The translations under genes were made by a program, and so were the position numbers. A model generated the notes under the pieces. The model ran no database searches, was not told the DNA's origin, and saw only the letters and a program-made list of their open reading frames with translations. DNA of 64,000 nucleotides from contig NZ_VMOA01000033.1 of assembly GCF_020662345.1 (NCBI RefSeq), positions 1 to 64,000 on the forward strand. The letters run 5' to 3'. The DNA comes from Methylobacterium sp. W2 (GTDB lineage: Bacteria; Pseudomonadota; Alphaproteobacteria; Rhizobiales; Beijerinckiaceae). This document shows, piece after piece, positions 8,373 through 17,431 of the stretch. The first letter of the stretch is position 1; every line of letters begins with the position of its first letter.

Positions 8373-9887
8373 ATGATGCATGTCGATGGTAGCGTGGCGG
8401 GCAACGCCGAGACCGGCATGGGTGGCGCAAGCGGATCGGACACGGTTGCGGCCTGGGCTCGCGTGAAGCGGCGCCTGCGGGCGGAACTGGGCGAGGACGT
8501 TTTCGCCAGCTGGTTCGCGCGTCTCGAACTGGTCGAAGTGGTGTCCGGCACCGCTCGTCTCAGCGTGCCGACTCGGTTCCTCAAGAGCTGGATCGAATCC
8601 CACTATCTCGACCGTGTCCTGGCCACGTTCCGCAGTGAGGTGGAGAGCGTCTCCCTCATCGAGGTGGGCGTGCGCGGAGCCGGTGCTCCCCCCCGTGTCG
8701 TTTCGGGGGCGGTCAAGTCCTCCGCTCCGGCAAGCCCCCTCGCCCGTCTCCAGGCCGCCAGCAGCGTGCAGCTGTCATCCGGCGAGATGAGCTTCCCGGC
8801 AGAGGTTGAATCTGCGTCGCAGCCACGCGGCGAAGCCTCCGGCGACCTCAACGGCGCGCCCCTCGACAATCGCCTCACCTTCGCGAGCTTCGTCGTCGGA
8901 CGCTCCAATGCCCTGGCACACGCTGCAGCCGAGCGTGTGGCCCGTCATGACGGACAGGGTGCCCTCTACAATCCGCTCTATTTCCATGCCGGCGTCGGCC
9001 TGGGTAAGACCCACCTTCTCCACGGCATCGGCCATGCCGCCCGCGAATCCGGTCGCCGTGTGATCTACCTCACCGCCGACCGCTTCATGTACGGCTTCGT
9101 CAATGCCCTGAAGACCCAGAGCGCGCTCGCCTTCAAGGAGAAGCTGCGCGCCATCGATCTCCTCATCCTCGACGACGTCCAGTTCATCCAGGGCAAGTCG
9201 ATCCAGGCCGAGTTCGGGCACACGATCAACTCCTTGATCGATGCGGGACGCCAGGTCGTCGTCGCCTCGGACCGTCCGCCCACCGAACTCGAAGCCCTGG
9301 AAGAGCGGGTGCGGTCGCGCCTGGCCGGCGGCCTCGTGGTCGAGATCGGCACGCTGGACGAGCAGCTGCGCATGTCGATCCTGTCGGCGCGGCTTGCGGC
9401 CGTGCGGGTGGCGCATCCGAATTTCGAGGTGTCACCCACCGTGGCCACCTATGTGGCCCGCGCGATCACCGCCAATGGCCGCGATCTCGAAGGGGCCGTG
9501 AACCGGCTTCTCGCCCATGCCACGCTCACCGGCACCGCCGTCACCATGGAGACGGCCGAGACCGCGATCCGCGACCTCGTGAAGAACCGCGAGCCCAAGC
9601 GCATCAAGATCGAGGACATCCAGAAGCTGGTCGCCTCGCGCTATAACGTCTCGCGCTCCGACATCCTGTCGGAGCGGCGGACCGCCGCCGTGGTCAAGCC
9701 ACGCCAGATCGCGATGTATCTGTCGAAGGTGCTGACCCTGCGATCGCTGCCCGAGATCGGCCGCCGCTTCGGAGGCCGCGACCACACCACCGTCCTCCAT
9801 GCGGTCCGCAAGATCGACAAGCTGATCGGCGAGGACAACGTGCTGAACGACGAGGTCGAGCTGCTCAAGCGGATGCTGCAGGACTGA
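8373..9887 (+). CDS. dnaA: Chromosomal replication initiator protein DnaA
   Basis: AAA+ initiator that binds DnaA boxes and opens oriC. The N-terminal domain I ([21 protein letters not shown]) is followed by a variable linker rich in Ser/Pro/Ala. Domain III has Walker A ([12 protein letters not shown]), Walker B (LLILDDVQF) and sensor motifs. Domain IV ends with the DnaA signature [15 protein letters not shown] chose the ATG at 8373, with GAGGAG upstream, over the longer frame from 8325. Predicted length is 504 residues. It heads dnaA-dnaN-recF, although a hairpin lies before dnaN. Confidence 0.97.
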   Translation: MMHVDGSVAGNAETGMGGASGSDTVAAWARVKRRLRAELGEDVFASWFARLELVEVVSGTARLSVPTRFLKSWIESHYLDRVLATFRSEVESVSLIEVGVRGAGAPPRVVSGAVKSSAPASPLARLQAASSVQLSSGEMSFPAEVESASQPRGEASGDLNGAPLDNRLTFASFVVGRSNALAHAAAERVARHDGQGALYNPLYFHAGVGLGKTHLLHGIGHAARESGRRVIYLTADRFMYGFVNALKTQSALAFKEKLRAIDLLILDDVQFIQGKSIQAEFGHTINSLIDAGRQVVVASDRPPTELEALEERVRSRLAGGLVVEIGTLDEQLRMSILSARLAAVRVAHPNFEVSPTVATYVARAITANGRDLEGAVNRLLAHATLTGTAVTMETAETAIRDLVKNREPKRIKIEDIQKLVASRYNVSRSDILSERRTAAVVKPRQIAMYLSKVLTLRSLPEIGRRFGGRDHTTVLHAVRKIDKLIGEDNVLNDEVELLKRMLQD

Positions 9888-9899
9888 CGAGCGGGATCG

Positions 9900-9933
9900 G
9901 GGCAATGCGGGTGACGTCCCTCCCGCATTGCCC
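9900..9933 (+). terminator. Hairpin between dnaA and dnaN, possible attenuator
   Basis: A perfect 12-bp inverted repeat (9900-9911 with 9922-9933) and a 10-base loop, starting 12 bases after the dnaA stop. There is no T-run after it, so it may pause or protect the transcript rather than end it. Confidence 0.5.
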
Positions 9934-10063
9934 TGGATAGAGCGTACCGCGCTCTTGCGTTCGGACAGGGCCTTCGCCAAGTTCACCGGCCAAGCCGCCG
10001 GCTCCATCCGTCATCGTTTTCGGGGTGGGCGACGTTTTTTAAGAATGACGACGAGTTGTTGCG

Positions 10064-11185
10064 ATGAAAGTCACTGTCGAGCGCGCGGCTCTCCTTCGAT
10101 CGCTCGGCCACGTGCATCGTGTGGTGGAGCGGCGCAACACGATTCCGATCCTCTCCAACGTGCTCCTGCGCAGCGGGCCCGACGGATTGGAGCTGAAGGC
10201 GACGGACCTCGACATCGAGGTGACGGAATCCGTACCTGCCGACATCGTTGATCCGGGCGCCACCACGGTGCCCGCCCACGTGATCTACGACATTGTGCGC
10301 AAGCTTCCCGACGGGGCGCAGGTCTCGCTGGAGACCAGCGGCGAGACCGGGCAGATGACGATCCGTTCCGGCCGCTCGCGCTTCTCGCTCGGCGCCCTTC
10401 CCGAGGGTGACTTCCCCGACCTTGCCGCCGGCGAACTCGGCACCAGCTTCGCCATTGGGGCAAGCGACCTGAAGCGCCTCATCGACAAGACTCAATTCGC
10501 CATCTCCACGGAGGAGACGCGCTACTATCTCAACGGCATCTACCTCCACACGATCGAGGTCGACGGTGCGCTGAAGATGCGCGCGGTCGCCACTGACGGC
10601 CACCGCCTCGCCCGCGTCGAGATCGATGCCCCCGAGGGCAGCCGTGGCATGCCGGGCATCATCGTGCCGCGAAAGGCCGTGGCCGAGATCCAGAAGCTGG
10701 TGGAGGATGGCGGCGAGACCGTCGAGATCGACTTGTCGCCCGCCAAGATCCGCTTCCGCTTCGCGAGCGGCGTGACGCTGATCTCCAAGCTCATCGACGG
10801 CACCTTCCCGGATTACCAGCGGGTAATCCCCACGGGGAACGACAAGTTTCTCACCGTGCAGCGCGACCAGTTCGCCCGTGCCGTGGATCGCGTCTCGACG
10901 ATCTCGTCCGAGCGTGGGCGCGCGGTGAAGCTCGCGGTGCAGGAGGGCCGCCTTGCCCTCTCCGTCAACAACCCGGATTCAGGCAGCGCCACGGAAGAGC
11001 TCGACGTCGATTACGAGGCCTCCGCCCTCGATATCGGCTTCAACGCCCGCTACCTCCTCGACATCACCGGCCAGCTCGAGGGCGACACGGCACTGTTCAA
11101 GCTTGCCGATCCGGGCTCGCCGACGTTGATCCAGGACCGCGAGGGCGCCTCGGCGCTGTATGTGCTGATGCCGATGAGGGTGTGA
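10064..11185 (+). CDS. dnaN: DNA polymerase III beta subunit (sliding clamp)
   Basis: A 373-residue processivity clamp with three repeated clamp domains. The start MKVTVERAALLRSLGHVHRVVERRNTIPIL, the inter-domain YYLNGIYLH and DGHRLARVE stretches, and the C-terminal YVLMPMR hydrophobic end are all typical. It encircles DNA as a dimer and tethers Pol III. The stop overlaps the probable GTG start of recF (GTGA), indicating translational coupling. Confidence 0.98.
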   Translation: MKVTVERAALLRSLGHVHRVVERRNTIPILSNVLLRSGPDGLELKATDLDIEVTESVPADIVDPGATTVPAHVIYDIVRKLPDGAQVSLETSGETGQMTIRSGRSRFSLGALPEGDFPDLAAGELGTSFAIGASDLKRLIDKTQFAISTEETRYYLNGIYLHTIEVDGALKMRAVATDGHRLARVEIDAPEGSRGMPGIIVPRKAVAEIQKLVEDGGETVEIDLSPAKIRFRFASGVTLISKLIDGTFPDYQRVIPTGNDKFLTVQRDQFARAVDRVSTISSERGRAVKLAVQEGRLALSVNNPDSGSATEELDVDYEASALDIGFNARYLLDITGQLEGDTALFKLADPGSPTLIQDREGASALYVLMPMRV

Positions 11186-12390
11186 TCGAGGTCGTTTCGC
11201 CGATTACCCCAGAACGTTCGGTCATCGTGGAATCATCGACCGACGGGCCGTCGGTCGCCGGGCTGCGCCTGACGCGCGTGATCTGCCGTGACTTCCGCAA
11301 TCATGCCGATCTCGACCTCGCCGTCGGGAGCCGCTTCGTCGCGCTGGTGGGAGACAACGGGGCGGGCAAGACTAATTTGCTCGAATCGATCTCGCTCTTT
11401 TCTCCCGGCCGTGGCCTGCGGCGTGCGGATCTGTCGAGCATGGCGCGGAACACCGGCCCCGGTGGTTTTGCCGTCTCCCTCGCGCTCAAACAAGGTGAGG
11501 AGGACCACCGCATCGGCACGGGCTACGAGCCAGCCGTGGGCGACGGCCGCGCTGCGCGGCTGTGCCGGATCGACGGCGAGACGGTGGGCTCCCCCGTGGC
11601 CTTCTCCGAGTTCCTGCGGGTGGTCTGGCTGACGCCGGATCTCGACGGGTTGTTTCGCGGGCCTGCCGGCGACCGCCGCCGTTTCCTCGACCGCCTCGTC
11701 CTTGCCGTTGACGCGACGCATGGCGCCCGTGTCAATGCTTTGGAGCGTGCCCTGCGCTCGCGTAACCGCCTGCTGGAGGAGCGCCCGAGCGACGGGCAAT
11801 GGCTCGATGCGATCGAGCGCGAGGTTGCCGAACTCGGCGTCGCGGTGGCTTTGGCGCGGCGCGAGACTGCCGAGCGGTTGGATCGGCTCATCGCAGAGAC
11901 CCGCGACGACGCGCAGCCCTTTCCCTGGGCGGGGCTGAGGTTGGAAGGCGACCTCGACGATCTCGTGGCCGTCTGGCCTGCTCTGGAAGCCGAGGACCGT
12001 TTCAGGGCCGCTCTGCGCCAGGGCCGCCACCGCGACCGCGCCGCCGGCCGCACCCTCATCGGCCCGCAGGCCACCGATCTGATGGTCCGCCATGGACCGA
12101 AGGACGTGGCTGCCGCAACCGCCTCTACTGGGGAGCAGAAGGCCCTGCTGATCGGCCTCGTCCTGGCTCATGCGCGCCTGGTTCAAGCCATGTGCGGCAT
12201 TGCTCCCGTTATCCTACTCGACGAAGTCGCCGCGCATCTCGATCCGCGGCGGCGGGCCGGCCTGTTCGATGCCTTGGCGGCCTTGCAGGGGCAGGTCTGG
12301 ATGACGGGCGCCGATCCGGCGCTGTTCGCCGAACTCGACGGTCGGGCCGATATGGTTTCGGTCTCCGACGGACGTATCGTGCCCGCCTGA
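11182..12390 (+). CDS. recF: DNA replication and repair protein RecF
   Basis: SMC-like ATPase that loads RecA at gaps with RecO and RecR. Motifs are Walker A (VGDNGAGKTNLLESI, about residue 55), the ABC-type signature STGEQKALLIGLVLAHA near residue 310, and Walker B VILLDEVAAHLD near residue 350. The GTG at 11182 overlaps the dnaN stop; a GTG at 11227 is an alternative start and would remove 15 non-conserved residues. Length 402 fits. The gene ends one base before the convergent dsbB-like gene. Confidence 0.94.
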   Translation: MIEVVSPITPERSVIVESSTDGPSVAGLRLTRVICRDFRNHADLDLAVGSRFVALVGDNGAGKTNLLESISLFSPGRGLRRADLSSMARNTGPGGFAVSLALKQGEEDHRIGTGYEPAVGDGRAARLCRIDGETVGSPVAFSEFLRVVWLTPDLDGLFRGPAGDRRRFLDRLVLAVDATHGARVNALERALRSRNRLLEERPSDGQWLDAIEREVAELGVAVALARRETAERLDRLIAETRDDAQPFPWAGLRLEGDLDDLVAVWPALEAEDRFRAALRQGRHRDRAAGRTLIGPQATDLMVRHGPKDVAAATASTGEQKALLIGLVLAHARLVQAMCGIAPVILLDEVAAHLDPRRRAGLFDALAALQGQVWMTGADPALFAELDGRADMVSVSDGRIVPA

Positions 12391-12391
12391 C

Positions 12392-13018
12392 TTACCGTGC
12401 GATGAGCCGATCGAACATCTCGTAGCTAACCGGATTGTCCGGGCACAGGCCGAAGCCGCATTCGGCGAAGGTCGAGCCGGCATTGGCCAGCGCCACGACG
12501 AAAAACAACAGGACGACGGAAAGGCCGATCGCCCCGGCCCGGGTGCCGGGAAGGATTGGCGGCGCCGTTCCGATGGGCTGTCCGAGGACTGAAACCGTCT
12601 CCGGGCGCGGCATGGCGGATTCGAGCGAGAACTGCCCCTCCCACAGACACAGGATGGCGGTGACGATGATGATGCCGGTGAAGGCGATCAGCGCCCAAAC
12701 GTAGAAATGGAGGCCGAACAGGTCCGAGCCATAGGTGCCGGTTCCGGGGACGATGTGTAAAGCCGTCTGACGCGCCGAGATCGCGCCCCCCACCACGGCG
12801 CTCAGGATGACGATGGCATAATGGGACGGCCTCGGCCGGTCGCAGACATTGAGGACGAGCCCGATGCCGGTCGCCGTGAACGCGGCCCGCTGAAGCACGC
12901 AGAGCGGGCAAGGCAATTCACCGAGCACGATCTGAAACCAGAACGCCACGAGCAGGATCAGGCTGCAGCCAAGAAGTCCCGCGGCATTGAGTGCGCGGGC
13001 AAGGGACGGTGCGGACAT
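12392..13018 (-). CDS. DsbB-like disulfide bond formation protein
   Basis: A 208-residue membrane protein with hydrophobic segments at about 10-32, 45-58, 66-82, 105-126 and 162-180. The first redox pair is CPLCVLQR (Cys37, Cys40), as in DsbB, which passes electrons from DsbA to quinone. The second pair is not in the expected second periplasmic loop (RQTALHIVPGTGTYG has no cysteine). Instead a CGFGLC pair (Cys187, Cys192) follows an extra fifth membrane segment. The gene lies 10 bp after a 51-codon DUF5993-like gene and is probably co-translated with it. Confidence 0.88.
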   Translation of the reverse strand: MSAPSLARALNAAGLLGCSLILLVAFWFQIVLGELPCPLCVLQRAAFTATGIGLVLNVCDRPRPSHYAIVILSAVVGGAISARQTALHIVPGTGTYGSDLFGLHFYVWALIAFTGIIIVTAILCLWEGQFSLESAMPRPETVSVLGQPIGTAPPILPGTRAGAIGLSVVLLFFVVALANAGSTFAECGFGLCPDNPVSYEMFDRLIAR

Positions 13019-13028
13019 TCCGTGGCCT

Positions 13029-13184
13029 TCAGAAGACGAGCTGCAGGGCGTCGGTGGCGTGCTCGCGGAACAAGGCCAGCAGCACGCCCAGGGAGAGGCC
13101 CCAGAGGAGCAGGGCGAGGCCCCGTCTCCCAGCCATCGCCGCCCCAGTGGCGCCCGCGAAACCGAGGAAGGGAAGGACCATCAT
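13029..13184 (-). CDS. DUF5993-like small membrane protein next to dsbB
   Basis: A 51-residue ORF starting with a double ATG (13184 or 13181). It reads MMVLPFLGFAGATGAAMAGR, then a short basic turn, a second hydrophobic helix (LALLLWGLSLGVLLALF) and the end HATDALQL. Two short membrane helices and a C-terminal H-ATD-LxL motif match my recollection of the DUF5993 family. It stops 10 bp before the dsbB-like start, and its last codons supply the GAAGG ribosome site for that gene. A role with the DsbB-like protein is inferred from position only. Confidence 0.65.
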   Translation of the reverse strand: MMVLPFLGFAGATGAAMAGRRGLALLLWGLSLGVLLALFREHATDALQLVF

Positions 13185-13285
13185 GGAACTGCTCGCCCGT
13201 CTTTCGTCGGCCCGTGGTCAAGTCCGACTGCCGCTTGTCTCACCTATGCAGACATCTCCTTTCGGGTGACTTAAGAGGAGAAGAC

Positions 13286-13939
13286 TTGGTTTGCCCTCTA
13301 TTGCAGCTGTCGACAGGAGCAAGCGTCATCTCCCTCGCGCATCTCGTCGTCTTCGCCGCCATCTACGCGGCCGCCGTGGCCTCGCCTGGACCGGGCATCG
13401 CGGCCCTGGTGGCGCGTGTCCTCGCCGTCGGCACGCGTGGTATCGGTGCCTTCGTCGCGGGCTTCATCGTCGGCGACCTCGTCTGGTTCGCCATGGCTGC
13501 GGGGGGATTCTCCCTGATAGCCCAGGCTTTCGCGCCGCTCCTGGTGGCCCTGAAGTATGCCGGCGCGATTTATCTCGCCGTCCTGGCGTTCAAAGCCTGG
13601 ACATCGCGGGTGTACGCGATTGACGCGGCACCTCTGCGCGACGAGGGCGCATTGCGCTTGTTCGCGGGCGGCCTCGCCGTCACTTTGGGCAACCCGAAGG
13701 TGATCCTGTTCTTCCTCGCCCTTCTGCCGACGGTCGTCGATCTCGACCGGGTCGATGCTCTAGGGCTGGTGGAACTCGGTGCCACCATCGTTCTGGTCCT
13801 TGGTACCGTCCTCTCGGGCTACGTCCTGGCGGCCGAAAGGGCCCGGCGCGTGATGACCTCCGTCAGGGCGCGGCGGCTCCTCAATCGTGGAGCCGGTACG
13901 GTCATGGCCGGTGCCGCCGTCGCGATTGCGTCGCGCTGA
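13286..13939 (+). CDS. LysE/RhtB-family amino-acid exporter
   Basis: An inner-membrane exporter of the LysE superfamily with five to six hydrophobic segments and the conserved SPGPGIAALVARVLAVGTRGI motif near the N-terminus. The later GNPKVILFFLALLPTVVD motif is also diagnostic. The start is uncertain: no ATG is available. I propose TTG at 13286 because AAGAGGAG lies just upstream; a TTG at 13301 is an alternative. This gives about 217 residues, close to the family norm of 205-215. Substrate is unknown. Confidence 0.82.
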   Translation: MVCPLLQLSTGASVISLAHLVVFAAIYAAAVASPGPGIAALVARVLAVGTRGIGAFVAGFIVGDLVWFAMAAGGFSLIAQAFAPLLVALKYAGAIYLAVLAFKAWTSRVYAIDAAPLRDEGALRLFAGGLAVTLGNPKVILFFLALLPTVVDLDRVDALGLVELGATIVLVLGTVLSGYVLAAERARRVMTSVRARRLLNRGAGTVMAGAAVAIASR

Positions 13940-14110
13940 TGCGCCCGCCATCGAGGCGAGGCGGCGATCCCGCCGATTGACCTCGCGGCTTCGGGCCGTC
14001 AAAGCCACCATCCTGGCAAATGGCGGCCGCAAAGGCGTGGTTGCTGTGCCGAGGATGGCCGGCGCGACACTCGCCTGCTGTCCTCCCCTGACCGCGATGA
14101 CGGGCACTTC

Positions 14111-15967
14111 ATGACCGACCGCCTCGACGAAGCTCGACGCGCCCTCAAGACAACCTTCGGCTACGACGATTTCCGGCCCGGACAGGACGAGGTGATCGGC
14201 GCCGTCCTCGACGGGACCGATGTGTTCGCGGTGATGCCGACGGGGTCGGGCAAGTCGATGACCTACCAGCTGCCGGCTCTCGTCGAATCCTCGCTCACTG
14301 TGGTTGTCTCGCCGCTGATCGCCCTCATGCACGATCAGGTGCAGCAGATGATCGGCTTCGGCGTCGAGGCTGCGACGCTCAATTCCTCGGTGGCGGAGGC
14401 TACGTCGCGGGAGACTTGGCGCAAGATCCGCAACGGCGATCTTCGGCTCCTCTTCGTCTCGCCTGAGCGGCTGATGATGGAAGGGCTGATGGACGCCCTG
14501 CGCGGGGCCGGGGTGCGGCGGCTGGCCGTGGACGAGGCTCATTGCGTCTCGCAATGGGGGCATGATTTCCGCCCCGAATACCGCGACCTCTCCAGGGCGC
14601 GCGAGGCGTTGGGGAATGTCCAGACCTTGGCGCTCACCGCCACCGCCGACAAGGCGACGCGGGCTGACATCACCGAGCGGCTGTTCCCCGCGGGGCGCGA
14701 CCTGAAGGCTTTCGTCCACTCCTTCGACCGGCCGAACATCCGGTTGACCTTCACGCCGAAGGACAACCCGACCCGCCAGATCGAGCGCTTCCTCAAGCAT
14801 CGCCGCTCGGAGAGCGGGATCATCTACTGCTCGTCGAGGAAGCGCACGGAGCAACTCGCCGAGACGCTCGCCAAGGACGGGTTCAACGCCCTGCCCTACC
14901 ATGCCGGCCTCGACCAGGGCACACGGATGAAGAATCAGGACACGTTCCTGCAGGAGGACGGGGTGGTGATGACCGCCACCGTGGCCTTCGGCATGGGCAT
15001 CAACAAGCCCGACGTGCGCTTCGTCTGCCATGCCGACATGCCCTCTAATGTCGAGGGCTATTATCAGGAGATCGGCCGCGCCGGCCGCGACGGCCTGCCC
15101 GCCGACACGCTCACCATCTACGGCCTCGACGACATGTCCCTGCGCCGGCGCCAGATCGACGAGAAGGACGTGCCCGATGAGCGCCGTCGCGTCGAGCGGC
15201 GCAAGCTCGAGGCGATGATCGCCCTCTGCGAGGGCGCCACTTGCCGGCGTCAATCCCTGCTCGGCTATTTCGGCGAGGCGAGCGAGCCCTGCGGTCGCTG
15301 CGACCTGTGCCGCTCGGGTATCTCCCTCGTGGATGCCACGGTGCCGGCGCAGAAGCTGCTCTCGGCCATTGTTCGAACCGGCCAGCGCTTCGGCGCCGCC
15401 TATGTCTGTGATGTTGTCCACGGCAAGGAAACCGACACGATCCGGCGCAACGGCCACACCGCGTTGAAGACCTTCGGCGTCGGCGCCGACAAGCCCCTGC
15501 CGGCTTGGCGCGCCATGCTGCGCCAACTCTTTGCCGCGGGGGCGGTGGCCGAGAACGACGACGGGTTCGGCGGCCTCTCGCTGACGGAGAAGGGCGAGGC
15601 GATCCTGTTCGGCCGCGAGGCGATCCAGATGCGCCCCGACCCCGAGCCGAAACTCGCCGAACCGCGCGACCGCAAGCGTGGCAGCGCGCCTCGCGAGGAC
15701 GCGACCCTCGATCTCGACGCAGCGACGGAGGCACTGTTCCAGCACCTGCGTGGCCTGCGCGCCACCATCGCCCGCACCGAGGGCATCGCCGCCTTCATGG
15801 TGTTCCCAGACCGGACCCTGATCGAGATGGCGCGGGCGAAGCCCGTCGATCTCTATGCCCTACGGACGGTCCACGGCGTCGGTGAGCGCAAGCGCGATGC
15901 CTATGGCGAGCGGTTCGTCACTGCCATCGCCGAGCACCTCGCTCAAGGGGCTGGGAGCGACGCCTGA
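14111..15967 (+). CDS. recQ: ATP-dependent DNA helicase RecQ
   Basis: A 3'-5' superfamily 2 helicase of recombination and repair. It has the Q-motif region [13 protein letters not shown], Walker A MPTGSGKS (about residues 37-44), the DEAH box, and the RecQ-specific aromatic loop [11 protein letters not shown]. Motif VI is [10 protein letters not shown]. The zinc-binding domain has four cysteines around [12 protein letters not shown] and CGRCDLC, near residues 377-400. A winged-helix and a C-terminal HRDC domain (about 535-610) complete the standard architecture. Length 618 is typical. Confidence 0.97.
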   Translation: MTDRLDEARRALKTTFGYDDFRPGQDEVIGAVLDGTDVFAVMPTGSGKSMTYQLPALVESSLTVVVSPLIALMHDQVQQMIGFGVEAATLNSSVAEATSRETWRKIRNGDLRLLFVSPERLMMEGLMDALRGAGVRRLAVDEAHCVSQWGHDFRPEYRDLSRAREALGNVQTLALTATADKATRADITERLFPAGRDLKAFVHSFDRPNIRLTFTPKDNPTRQIERFLKHRRSESGIIYCSSRKRTEQLAETLAKDGFNALPYHAGLDQGTRMKNQDTFLQEDGVVMTATVAFGMGINKPDVRFVCHADMPSNVEGYYQEIGRAGRDGLPADTLTIYGLDDMSLRRRQIDEKDVPDERRRVERRKLEAMIALCEGATCRRQSLLGYFGEASEPCGRCDLCRSGISLVDATVPAQKLLSAIVRTGQRFGAAYVCDVVHGKETDTIRRNGHTALKTFGVGADKPLPAWRAMLRQLFAAGAVAENDDGFGGLSLTEKGEAILFGREAIQMRPDPEPKLAEPRDRKRGSAPREDATLDLDAATEALFQHLRGLRATIARTEGIAAFMVFPDRTLIEMARAKPVDLYALRTVHGVGERKRDAYGERFVTAIAEHLAQGAGSDA

Positions 15968-16127
15968 TGCGGAATCGCACTCGCACGAGGTCGACCTGAT
16001 CGTGTAGGGACCGGTTCCAGCGCGTCGTTCTTTCGCACCGCCCGTCCTTTTCACCGACTGCACGGATAAACGTCCCATCGCTTCGGATTCACCGGCCACA
16101 GATCGCCTTCCGCGCCAGATCTTCTAC

Positions 16128-17273
16128 ATGCCGGGTTTCGATCCGCGTGAGCCCGAAACCTATTGGGGCTTGTTCCGGCGCGAGAGCCGGCTGACGGCGG
16201 TGAGGCGCGGCATGGCCATCGCCGTGAGCGATCCTGTGCGGTCGGAGGATGGGTTGCGCCTCGACTGGACGGTGAACGTGGACGGGGCTTCCACGCGCTA
16301 CACCCTCCTGCGCTGGGATGACATCGTCCGGGCTCGCTTTCCGCGATCGAGTTGGCGGCGGCTCGTAGAAGTGCCCTCCTTGTGGTGGCGCCTCTACCGC
16401 AGCGGCTATGTTCGCAGTTTTCGCCGGGAAGCCAAGCGCTTCGCCCGCGTCATCATCGGCGTCCACCGGATCTATGCCGGCCTCGTCATCGCCTCGCTGA
16501 TCCTCGCGGCGTTGCCGGCCCTCCTCGGACCGTCAGGCTGGCGGCCCTGGTCGCCCGCGGCGATCCCGGTCCTTGCCTACGCCCTCCTCACCGGTCTGAT
16601 GGCGTTGACCCGGGGGAAGCCGTTCTACGTCGCTCACCTTGTGGACGACACCGCTTTCACCCACGACCATGCCAGCGGTATCGAGACGCGCATGCGCCGG
16701 CGGCTTGATGCCTTCGCCGACGAGATCCGCGCCGCTGACGGCAAGGCGAGCGAGATCGTCGTTATCGGACATTCCTCCTCGAGCTTTCTTGGCATCGAGG
16801 CCCTCGACAGGGTCCTGACGCAGGATCCCGGCTTCGGGCAGCGCGGCACACCGGTTTCTTTCGTCAGTATCGGCAGCGTGATCCCGTGGATCACCCTCGA
16901 TGCGCCGGCTGGCGAGATGCGTGCGGCCCTCGCGCGGGTGGCGGCATGCCGCGCCATCCGCTGGCTCGACGTGCGCGCGAAGTGGGACTGGCTCTCCGTC
17001 CACCAGCGCGACGTGCTCAGTGCCTCCGGTCTGCCCTCTCCGCCTGCTCACCGGCCGGTGGAGATCCATGTCCGCATCACTGACCTGATTGAGAAAAACA
17101 TCATCGCCCGGCGCAAGTGGAACCTGTTCCGCATGCATTTCCAGTTGCTGATGTCGAGCTTGAACCCGCAGGCGTTCGATTACGTCGCCTTTGTCGCCGG
17201 CCCCGAGCCTATCCACAGCGCGATCGATCGCCTGCGTCTTGCAGGTGAGCCCGCCTCCGAGAAGCCCGTCTGA
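16128..17273 (+). CDS. Membrane-anchored alpha/beta-hydrolase-like protein, unknown function
   Basis: A 381-residue protein with two adjacent hydrophobic helices (about 107-127 and 138-158) and a cytoplasmic C-terminal half. That half holds a nucleophile-elbow-like IVVIGHSSSSFLGIEAL (about residues 206-222) and a following strand VSFVSIGSVIPWI. This is the layout of an alpha/beta hydrolase or lipase, but I cannot place its acid and histidine residues, and I do not recognise a named family. The frame stays open upstream of the ATG, where the codons before it (RQIFYMPGFDP) look protein-like, so a non-ATG start is possible. Confidence 0.7.
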   Translation: MPGFDPREPETYWGLFRRESRLTAVRRGMAIAVSDPVRSEDGLRLDWTVNVDGASTRYTLLRWDDIVRARFPRSSWRRLVEVPSLWWRLYRSGYVRSFRREAKRFARVIIGVHRIYAGLVIASLILAALPALLGPSGWRPWSPAAIPVLAYALLTGLMALTRGKPFYVAHLVDDTAFTHDHASGIETRMRRRLDAFADEIRAADGKASEIVVIGHSSSSFLGIEALDRVLTQDPGFGQRGTPVSFVSIGSVIPWITLDAPAGEMRAALARVAACRAIRWLDVRAKWDWLSVHQRDVLSASGLPSPPAHRPVEIHVRITDLIEKNIIARRKWNLFRMHFQLLMSSLNPQAFDYVAFVAGPEPIHSAIDRLRLAGEPASEKPV

Positions 17274-17431
17274 CCGCGCGTTTCCGTGAGGGCGAATGGC
17301 GGGACGCCGCTTTGATGAGTTGCCAGCACGGGCGCTTACCCTCTAGAGCCGACCGGACTTGGTGAACCTCGCAAAACCATCCTGAGATCGGGAGGGGTGC
17401 GACAGATACCTGAGCGGTCGAGAGGGGTCGC

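Noticed and set aside
12821..13285. An N-terminal extension of the LysE gene by 155 codons
   Set aside because: It is antisense to the dsbB-like and DUF5993-like genes and has no similarity to LysE proteins.
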